A stretch of DNA of 64,000 nt from positions 28,533 through 92,532 of the forward strand of contig NZ_LMNV01000002.1 of assembly GCF_001423105.1 (NCBI RefSeq), written 5' to 3'. Under the pieces are notes generated by a model. The model saw only the letters and a list, made by a program, of their open reading frames with translations, was not told the DNA's origin and searched no databases. A program made the position numbers and the translations under genes. Shown here piece after piece: positions 26,986-33,687 of this stretch (the stretch's first letter is position 1; every line of letters starts with the position of its first letter). Source of the DNA: Frondihabitans sp. Leaf304 (GTDB lineage: Bacteria > Actinomycetota > Actinomycetes > Actinomycetales > Microbacteriaceae).

Positions 26986-27321
26986 TCAGTGATCTGAGGC
27001 AGAGACTCCGGAAGTCGCAGCTCGAACGGCGTGTCGGCGGGATCGAAAGAGGGCTCCGGTACCCGCCACGACAAAAGCGCCCATGCCCAAAGCAAACCCG
27101 GGCCCGGTCGTTGCATTCACGCCGCCGCCGGGAGTGTCGGACGCGAAGGACGCGGTCAGAATCCAGGGCACCAAGAGCGAGGCGTGGGTGACCCAGACGA
27201 TCAGCACCAGCGCCAGCCCGATCGTGATGATGAAGAGGGGCGCGAGGATCAGCGCCGCCAATGTCGCAAGGGCCATTTCGCCGAGGATGGAGCGCCGGAT
27301 CCTGGTCAGAGATTTCCACAC
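26986..27321 (-). CDS. Small three-helix membrane protein beside the lanthipeptide locus
   Basis: A 111-residue protein with a basic N-terminus (WKSLTRIRRS), two adjoining hydrophobic segments (~16-47) and a third (~76-90). GTG 27321 follows TATACT on the minus strand (27335-27330) with 8 nt between, suggesting a near-leaderless transcript. No family is recognised. It converges on lanA and shares its terminator. A role in immunity or export is conceivable from position alone but unsupported. Confidence 0.65.
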   Translation of the reverse strand: MWKSLTRIRRSILGEMALATLAALILAPLFIITIGLALVLIVWVTHASLLVPWILTASFASDTPGGGVNATTGPGFALGMGAFVVAGTGALFRSRRHAVRAATSGVSASDH

Positions 27322-27373
27322 CCGAATAGAGTATAGGAATATCTAATTCCTCAAAAAGTGGCACAGTTGTCTC

Positions 27374-27631
27374 ATGAACGACGTTGTCCATTTTGTTCTC
27401 GCCGGGGTCTCCTGCTCGCTCACGCGCCAGGATGTCGAGCGACGTCTCATTCACACCGACCCGGCGCCCATCACCTTGCACGCCGTCTCGATCAACGGCC
27501 TCTGGTACCCGGTCGGGCAGGCTCTCGAGGTGGCTACTGGGGTGGATCCGCGCAAGTTTCGCTCCCGCGAGGCCCGACGGCATCTCGCTCAGTTCGGTTT
27601 CGAGCTGCAGAGTTCGGTACCGCGGCGATGA
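27374..27631 (+). CDS. Hypothetical protein, 85 residues
   Basis: A soluble, basic protein starting at ATG 27374, without recognised motif; the stretch VSINGLWYPVGQALEVATGVDP hints at a compact fold. Its stop overlaps the start of the next gene (ATGA), which supports that it is real and cotranscribed. The 52 bp upstream is AT-rich and contains the small inverted repeat AGGAAT/ATTCCT shared with the divergent gene at 27321. Confidence 0.7.
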   Translation: MNDVVHFVLAGVSCSLTRQDVERRLIHTDPAPITLHAVSINGLWYPVGQALEVATGVDPRKFRSREARRHLAQFGFELQSSVPRR

Positions 27632-28083
27632 CCGCGCAGGATCCGCGGAGCCGCGATCACCTCGACGCCCCGGGCGGGCCTGGGGCCGAGCCTCCCCGCC
27701 GGCGACGGCTGACCTTCGCACGCGTGCGGGTGGTCGTGCTCGTCGGAATCATGGTCCTTCTGATCGGCAGTCGTGCGCTCTTCGCCACAGAGCGGGTGCA
27801 GGTGACCTGGCCGGCCGTAATCCTGGGCTACGGCGTGCCGATCGCCGCGACGGCGCTGCTCGCCTGCGCTATGACGCGAAGGCCGGGCGATCGGCGATTC
27901 GATGTCACGGCACTCTCGCTGTCGTCGTCGGCGTTCGCCGTCCTGTGTTCGACGGTGAACGAATCGGTCGTGGTGACGCCGGCACTCGGCGTCGTCCTGT
28001 CGGTCGCTGCAATGATCTGGGCAACGGTGTCGCGGGGAGACCGGCGACAATCGAGGATCCCGGATGTCGGCGGTCGTAGGTAG
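27628..28083 (+). CDS. Four-helix membrane protein, unknown function
   Basis: A 151-residue protein beginning at ATG 27628 in an ATGA overlap with the previous gene. After a charged N-terminus of ~30 residues there are four TM segments (about 33-52, 60-82, 92-110 and 115-133) and a basic tail. No motif is recognised. The longer frame from 27358 overlaps the 85-residue gene completely and was rejected. Confidence 0.75.
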   Translation: MTAQDPRSRDHLDAPGGPGAEPPRRRRLTFARVRVVVLVGIMVLLIGSRALFATERVQVTWPAVILGYGVPIAATALLACAMTRRPGDRRFDVTALSLSSSAFAVLCSTVNESVVVTPALGVVLSVAAMIWATVSRGDRRQSRIPDVGGRR

Positions 28084-28121
28084 CGTTTTCGCCATCAGAC
28101 CACCGGGTGCGAGGAGACGAG

Positions 28122-31100
28122 TTGTACGTCGATAGTCAGAACGACCGCGTCGTTACGAGCCCGACCGATCTCAGCGTGTGGGCGGCGTGCGAGTGGGGGT
28201 TTCTACGACGGCTCGACGCGAAGCTCGGGCGGATCAACGGAGCGCTCGACGAGCCCGACTCGATGCTGGAGCGCACTGCAGCCCTGGGCATTGCCCACGA
28301 GGAGCGGTATCTCGAGGTGCTGCGGAGTCGGTTCGGAGCGGACGGCGTGGTGGAGTTCGCCGACCGGCCGAAACCAGCTGACTACGCCGCTGCTGCCGAG
28401 CAGGCACGGGAGGCGATGGCCCGCCGGGTGCCCGTTCTCTATCAAGCGACGTTCTTCGACGGATGGTTTCTCGGTTTCTCCGACTTTCTCGTGCTGAATG
28501 AAGCGGGAGAGTACGAGGTGTACGACACCAAGCTCGCCCGGCACGCGAAGATCTCGGCGCTCCTTCAGCTCGCGGGCTACGCCGAGCAGATAGAGGTACT
28601 CGGCATCCCGGTCGGTGACCGGGTGCACCTGGTTCTCGGCGATGGTCGCGTCAGCAGTCACGATCTGATCGACATCCTGCCGGTGTACCGGGTTCAGATC
28701 GAGCGTCTGCGCGGAGTTCTCGCCGAGCGTATGGTGGCCACCGACCCCGTCGAGTGGGGCGATCCGCGCTTCTCGGCGTGTGGCCGGTGCGTTCACTGCT
28801 CCGTCGAGGTGGAGCGCCACCGCGATCTCGTGCTCGTCGCGGGCATCACTCTGGAGCAGCGCAGGCGGCTCAACGAAGCGGGGGTCGCTTCGATCGACGA
28901 GCTCGCTTCGATGGGTGGGCTCGCTTCGATCGATCGAGTCAAGGCCGTCGGCGGGTCACACCGACCAATTCCCGGCATCTCACCGAAGGTGCTCGATCGC
29001 CTCGTCCGTCAGGCGAGGGCGCAGGTGGCGAGCGACGAGGTCCCACCGACTGCGGGCGAACGACCCGGCGAGCGGCGGCCGATCGTCGAGGTCGTCTCGC
29101 GAAAGGCGCTCGATGCCGTTCCTGCCTCTGACGACGGCGACATCTTCTTCGATTTCGAAGGCGATCCGCTCTACACCGAAGACAATCGCACCTGGGGCCT
29201 CGACTACCTCTTCGGGTTGGTCGACAACGACGACGCGTTCGTCACGTTCTGGGCGCATGATGTCGCCGGTGAGCGACAGGCGCTCGTCGACTTTCTCGCC
29301 TTCGTGCGAGAGCGCCGTGCCAGGCACCCGGGTCTGCACATCTATCACTACGCCTCGTATGAGAAGACGCACCTGCTGTCGCTCGCGGCGCGCCACGGAG
29401 TCGGCGAGGACGAGGTCGATGAGCTGCTCCGGCAGAACGTCCTGGTCGATCTCTATCCGATCGTCCGGCAGGCTCTCGTCGTCGGGTCGCGGAGCTACTC
29501 CATCAAGAAGCTCGAACCCCTCTACATGCCGACGACGAGAACCGGCTACGACGTCGCAAACGCGGTCGACAGCATCGCCGCCTACGCGAACGCGATCGAC
29601 GTCGTTCGTTCGGGTGACGTCGACGAAGGCCAGCGCCTTCTTGACCAGGTCGGCGACTACAACCGGTACGACTGCGTCTCGACGCGGCGGTTGCGAGACT
29701 GGCTGCTGACACTTCGCGGCGATGTTCACGAGACCGTCTCGACCGATGGGCTCTCCGCAACCGACCTCACCCTCGTCGAAGCGCCGCTGCCGCCCGAGCC
29801 CGACCCCGTCTTCGTCGCCCTCATGGCACTCGTCGAGGGTGTCGATCCCGCTCAGCGCACGGCAGACCAGACCGCCATAGCCCTTGCGGCCAGTGCCATC
29901 GACTACCACCGTCGCGAAGCAAAGAAATCCTGGCAGGAGCACTTCAACCGCCTCGAGGCGGACATCGCTGACTTCGCCGACGACAAAGACGTCTTCGTGG
30001 TCGAGCGCGCCTCGGTCGAGAGTGAGTGGGCGCCCCCGATCAAGCCGGCGAGAAGCTGGTCGCGACACCTGCGGCTCAGCCTGCGTCCGGCGCCGGGAAG
30101 TCGCCTCACGGTCGGTGCGAAGCCGCGGGCCCTCTACGACTTTCCACCCCCTCCGGGGATGAAGACGTCAGGCCCGGCATCGCGGGGCTTCACCGGGTCC
30201 ATCGAGATCTCAGAGATCGTCGGAGCGACCGATGCCACGGTCGACACGATCGTTCGAGAGGTGCTTCCGAAGGGCGTCGACCCGTACGACGCCCTCCCGG
30301 TCGCCTTGACTCCCGGCCCACCGATCGCGACGAAGGTGCTCAGCGGCGCGATCGCCGAGTGGGGGGAGTCCCTTCTCGACCAGGATGCGAGCGACCTGCC
30401 GGCGGATCCTGTGCTCGATCTGCTGCGCCGGCGACCCCCGCGAGCGGTGATCGCTCCGATCGTGGGCGACGACACCGTCGGAGCAGTCGTATCGACCCTG
30501 CTCTCGTCCGAACAGAGCTACCTCGCCATCCAAGGGCCACCCGGCACCGGCAAAACCTACGTCGGCTCGCGGGTGATCGCGAGGCTCGTCGCCGATCACG
30601 GGTGGCGCGTCGGGATCGTCGCCCAGTCGCACGCCGCGGTCGAGAATGTTCTCGACGCGGTCATCGAGGCGGGCCTCGATCCCGACCGGGTCGGGAAGGC
30701 GCCGAAAGACCCCGAGAGACATGCCTCGGGGTGGACTCCGCTCACGAAGAAGTCCGGTGAACTCGATTTTCTGAGCCTCGAAGGTGGCCTCGTCTTCGGC
30801 GGAACCGCGTGGACCTTCGCCGGCTCGACAGTGGAGCGACGATCACTCGACCTTCTCGTCGTCGAGGAGGCCGGGCAATTCTCGTTGGCACCGACGATTG
30901 CGGCCAGTGTCTCGGCCGAACGGCTGCTTCTGCTCGGCGATCCCCAGCAACTGTCCCAGGTGAGCCAGGGCACGCACCCCGAACCCGTCGACGAGTCGGC
31001 GCTCGGATGGCTTGCCGACGGACGAGATGTGCTCCCGGCCGAGTTCGGCTACTTCCTCGCCGAAACCCGCCGGATGGACGCTGCGCTCTGCGAGCCTGTC

Positions 31101-31700
31101 TCCCGGCTCTCCTACAACGGGGCGCTGCGCTCCAGGGCGCCGAAGCGGCTACTGGACGGCATCGAAGCGGGTCTTCATCTCGAGCCCGTCGAGCACCGCG
31201 GCAACACGACTGCGTCTCCCGAAGAAGCCGTGCGAGTGGTCGAAGTGGCACTTGATGCGGTGGGTCGCCGCTGGTTCGACGGCCCCGACGATGAGGTCGG
31301 GAGGCCGCTCGAGCCCCGCGACATCATCGTGGTCGCGCCCTACAACGCCCAGGTGCATCTGCTGCGCGACGCCCTCGACGACGCTGGTCTGGGAAACACT
31401 CAGGCGGGGACGGTCGACATGTTCCAGGGGCGCGAAGGTGTGATTGCCATCGTCTCGCTCGCGGCCTCGTCGGGTAGCGAATCCGTTCGTGGCCTCGAAT
31501 TCCTGGTGCAGCCCAACCGACTCAACGTCGCTCTCTCTCGCGCCCAGTGGGCGGCCTACCTCGTGGCGTCACCGGCTCTGCAGATCGGGCTTCCGCACTC
31601 GATTGCCGAGATGGCCCTCCTCAGTAGCTATGTGCGACTGCTCGACGGAGCCGTCGCCAGCGAGAATCGTCGAGCGGACGAAGTTAAGCAGGGGGCTTAA
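28122..31700 (+). CDS. TM0106-type RecB-like nuclease / superfamily 1 helicase fusion
   Basis: A 1192-residue protein. I chose TTG 28122 because GAGGAG lies 5 nt upstream; a GTG at 28107 precedes that site. Domains: a Cas4/RecB-like PD-(D/E)XK nuclease (GFSDFL ~118, EVYDTKLA ~131) with Cys-rich CGRCVHC; an RNase-H-like domain beginning IFFDFEGDP (~343); then an SF1 helicase with Walker A GPPGTGKT (~806), Walker B VVEEAGQ, GDPQQL, DMFQGRE and LNVALSRAQ. Stand-alone proteins of this type occur widely and resemble Dna2-like nuclease-helicases. They may process DNA ends or act in defence; the true role is unknown. Confidence 0.9.
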   Translation: MYVDSQNDRVVTSPTDLSVWAACEWGFLRRLDAKLGRINGALDEPDSMLERTAALGIAHEERYLEVLRSRFGADGVVEFADRPKPADYAAAAEQAREAMARRVPVLYQATFFDGWFLGFSDFLVLNEAGEYEVYDTKLARHAKISALLQLAGYAEQIEVLGIPVGDRVHLVLGDGRVSSHDLIDILPVYRVQIERLRGVLAERMVATDPVEWGDPRFSACGRCVHCSVEVERHRDLVLVAGITLEQRRRLNEAGVASIDELASMGGLASIDRVKAVGGSHRPIPGISPKVLDRLVRQARAQVASDEVPPTAGERPGERRPIVEVVSRKALDAVPASDDGDIFFDFEGDPLYTEDNRTWGLDYLFGLVDNDDAFVTFWAHDVAGERQALVDFLAFVRERRARHPGLHIYHYASYEKTHLLSLAARHGVGEDEVDELLRQNVLVDLYPIVRQALVVGSRSYSIKKLEPLYMPTTRTGYDVANAVDSIAAYANAIDVVRSGDVDEGQRLLDQVGDYNRYDCVSTRRLRDWLLTLRGDVHETVSTDGLSATDLTLVEAPLPPEPDPVFVALMALVEGVDPAQRTADQTAIALAASAIDYHRREAKKSWQEHFNRLEADIADFADDKDVFVVERASVESEWAPPIKPARSWSRHLRLSLRPAPGSRLTVGAKPRALYDFPPPPGMKTSGPASRGFTGSIEISEIVGATDATVDTIVREVLPKGVDPYDALPVALTPGPPIATKVLSGAIAEWGESLLDQDASDLPADPVLDLLRRRPPRAVIAPIVGDDTVGAVVSTLLSSEQSYLAIQGPPGTGKTYVGSRVIARLVADHGWRVGIVAQSHAAVENVLDAVIEAGLDPDRVGKAPKDPERHASGWTPLTKKSGELDFLSLEGGLVFGGTAWTFAGSTVERRSLDLLVVEEAGQFSLAPTIAASVSAERLLLLGDPQQLSQVSQGTHPEPVDESALGWLADGRDVLPAEFGYFLAETRRMDAALCEPVSRLSYNGALRSRAPKRLLDGIEAGLHLEPVEHRGNTTASPEEAVRVVEVALDAVGRRWFDGPDDEVGRPLEPRDIIVVAPYNAQVHLLRDALDDAGLGNTQAGTVDMFQGREGVIAIVSLAASSGSESVRGLEFLVQPNRLNVALSRAQWAAYLVASPALQIGLPHSIAEMALLSSYVRLLDGAVASENRRADEVKQGA

Positions 31701-31729
31701 TTTTGCGAAAAGTTAGGTTTATGCTTAAT
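31683..31729 (+). promoter_or_regulatory. Tandem dyads, copy 1, over the satD-like promoter
   Basis: Dyad A: GTTAAGC (31683-31689) facing GCTTAAT (31695-31701). Dyad B: GTTAGGT (31712-31718) facing GCTTAAT (31723-31729). The centres are 28.5 bp apart. Dyad B covers the -10 TATGCT (31720-31725), which is 6 nt before GTG 31732; a weak -35 TTAATT lies 17 nt further up. A second copy with the same spacing lies at 33377-33422, after the two-gene unit. Confidence 0.6.
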
Positions 31730-31731
31730 GG

Positions 31732-32376
31732 GTGTCTCCTGAAACCGTGGTTGCCGTGATCGTCGACATCGTCGACTCGCGAGGTCTCTCTGATCGCGAC
31801 GAGGCGCAGGGCGAGATCGAGCGGGCTTTCGAAGGGACGCCGGGTGTCGAACCGGTGGACCCTCTGCGGGCAACCGTCGGCGACGAATTCCAGGTCATCT
31901 ACGCCACCCTTTCCGATGCCCTGGTTGCGACCACCAGCGCCATCCTCGCCCTACCCTCCGGTGTCGAGCTGCGCTTCGGGTTAGGTTGCGGGGAGGTCCG
32001 CTCCGTCGGATCCCGCACGGCCGGCCCCGTCCAAGACGGTCCTGGCTGGTGGTCCGCCCGAGAAGCCATCGAAGAAGCACACCGCCGCGAAGACGGCAGA
32101 AGTCCGTTCCTTCGCTCCTGGTATGTCTCTGCCGACGATCGAGGCGGCATCGAGGAGCGCGTCGTCAATGCCTACTTCTTGAGTCGCGACCACATCGTCG
32201 CCCGAATGACCGCCCGTGCGCGTCGCGTGACACTGGGGCTCCTGCGTGGTGACACACAGACGCAGATCGCCGAAGCGGAGGGGGTCACTCCCTCGGCCAT
32301 CTCGCAGTCGGTGCAGAAGTCCGGTGCGATCGCGGTCGTCGAGGGCCTTCGGGCGCTCAGCCCGGGAGGTCGCTGA
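31732..32376 (+). CDS. SatD-family protein with C-terminal helix-turn-helix
   Basis: A 214-residue protein, probably translated from a leaderless GTG at 31732. The N-terminal domain has VAVIVDIVDSR (Asp12, Asp15) and VGDEFQ (50-54). Their placement recalls the metal-binding sites of palm-fold nucleotide cyclases and GGDEF domains. The C-terminal TQTQIAEAEGVTPSAISQ (175-192) is a clear helix-turn-helix. SatD was named from a streptococcal acid-tolerance locus; its biochemistry is not established. The stop overlaps the start of the membrane gene (TGATG). The HTH and the flanking dyads suggest autoregulation. Confidence 0.8.
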   Translation: MSPETVVAVIVDIVDSRGLSDRDEAQGEIERAFEGTPGVEPVDPLRATVGDEFQVIYATLSDALVATTSAILALPSGVELRFGLGCGEVRSVGSRTAGPVQDGPGWWSAREAIEEAHRREDGRSPFLRSWYVSADDRGGIEERVVNAYFLSRDHIVARMTARARRVTLGLLRGDTQTQIAEAEGVTPSAISQSVQKSGAIAVVEGLRALSPGGR

Positions 32377-33392
32377 TGCTCGCCGGGCTCCTGCTTGCGC
32401 TCATTGGAGTGGCCGACATCGTGAGGGCGAGGGCGGGCGCGACCACGATGGGCGGGGCGACTTCGAGGACGAGCGCCGGACCCGGGAGGGCAGGGCGCTC
32501 CGGGAGCGCCGGGCGCGTCGGAAGAAACAGGGAGAGCGCGATCGCCATCGCCGTGGTGTGGATCGGGCTAGGAGCAGTGGCGTGGTTCGGCCTCGGCATC
32601 GAGCCGTGGATCGTGCTCGGCGTCGCGGCCGCAGCCGGCCTGTGGGTGGCATCGACCACGGCGGTCGGATCGGGGGTCGTGGCATCGACGACGGGGCGGC
32701 CTGCAGTGGGAGAGGCTTCGGGGTCAGTGAGTCGCCGCGACCCTGCTCGGTGGTCGCTTCGTCGATCGGGGTCGTGGCCGTCGATACTTCTCGCGGTCGT
32801 GGTGGTCGTGCTGTTCGTGGCCGGGCCCGGCAGCGCCGCTTCGGCAACCGGGTTCGTCGTCGACTGGCACCGCGACTCCGGGCTGAGCTTCGTCGACGCC
32901 CTGCCGCTCGCGGCCCTCGTGGGGGGTGTCGGCTCAGCGCTGTTCCTCGTCGATTCGGCCAACATCGTCGTGACATCGGCGCTCCCGAGCGGCATCGCCG
33001 TCGACCCCGTCGCCGCAGGCGTCGATCCCGTCATCGACGACCAGACCGACGGGGCGCCCGGGGCACCTGGGCAGGGCGCTCAGCGAGAGGCCGAGGGCGA
33101 GCCCGCTCCCGGCGACGAGGAGGTCGCCGAAGTGCCCGAATCGCAGACGCGGGAGCTCAAAGGCGGACGCCTCATCGGCCCGATCGAACGGTTGCTTCTC
33201 GCCGGATTCGCGCTCACCGGCGCCTTTCCCGTCGTGGCGGCGCTCATCGCAGCCAAGGGCATCGTCCGGTTTCCCGAAATCAACCGGGCAACCACGGGCA
33301 ATCCGGCCGAGTACTTCCTCATCGGCAGTCTCGTGAGCTGGGCCACGGCCTTCTCGCTCGCGGGTCTGTGCTGGTTGTTAGCGCTGGCCTAA
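32376..33392 (+). CDS. Polytopic membrane protein paired with SatD
   Basis: A 338-residue protein, ATG 32376, with GGGAGG 6 nt upstream and a one-base overlap with the SatD stop. Six or so hydrophobic segments are interrupted by an Asp/Glu/Pro-rich loop (~205-260). The C-terminal block has AKGIVRFPEI followed by EYFLIGSLVSWA. It resembles membrane proteins found next to SatD elsewhere. The satD/membrane pairing is known; the function is not. It may be the sensor or effector of a two-gene stress unit. Confidence 0.75.
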   Translation: MLAGLLLALIGVADIVRARAGATTMGGATSRTSAGPGRAGRSGSAGRVGRNRESAIAIAVVWIGLGAVAWFGLGIEPWIVLGVAAAAGLWVASTTAVGSGVVASTTGRPAVGEASGSVSRRDPARWSLRRSGSWPSILLAVVVVVLFVAGPGSAASATGFVVDWHRDSGLSFVDALPLAALVGGVGSALFLVDSANIVVTSALPSGIAVDPVAAGVDPVIDDQTDGAPGAPGQGAQREAEGEPAPGDEEVAEVPESQTRELKGGRLIGPIERLLLAGFALTGAFPVVAALIAAKGIVRFPEINRATTGNPAEYFLIGSLVSWATAFSLAGLCWLLALA

Positions 33393-33422
33393 TTTTCGGG
33401 CGATGTTAGGTGTGGGCTTAAC
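33377..33422. promoter_or_regulatory. Tandem dyads, copy 2, after the SatD unit
   Basis: GTTAGCG (33377-33383) facing GCCTAAT (33387-33393), and GTTAGGT (33405-33411) facing GCTTAAC (33416-33422). The centres are again 28.5 bp apart, as in copy 1. It straddles the stop codon of the membrane gene and has no clear -10 of its own. Confidence 0.5.
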
Positions 33423-33480
33423 TGGCGGGGATGCAGGCTGGAAGTCGAGCGGCCTTGGGCCGGATCCTTGCTGTCTGGTA

Positions 33481-33538
33481 GCGAGATGGCCGTATCTGCA
33501 GCCTGGACGCGGTCGACCGGGAGATCGGGCCATCTCGC
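33481..33538. repeat. Inverted repeat in the 33393-33687 intergenic region
   Basis: Perfect 11-nt arms GCGAGATGGCC (33481-33491) and GGCCATCTCGC (33528-33538), 36-nt loop containing GGTCGACC. The rest of this 295-bp gap holds dyad copy 2 and the promoter of the ligase gene, and no convincing gene. Confidence 0.7.
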
Positions 33539-33675
33539 AAAGCCGGCGGGCACCGACGGGAGCGACACCGGCGGAGCGGCGCCGGCAGGCGCGACAGGCG
33601 TAGCGCCGACAACCCCCCGCATGTGCAAACACTAAGCGTCACGTAACCGGACTCCCGCGCGAGCCCCCGACCGAC

Positions 33676-33681
33676 TACGGT
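33676..33681 (+). promoter_or_regulatory. Leaderless -10 of the ligase/amidotransferase operon
   Basis: TACGGT then 6 nt then ATG 33688; no ribosome site is present. Confidence 0.5.
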
Positions 33682-33687
33682 CAAGAA

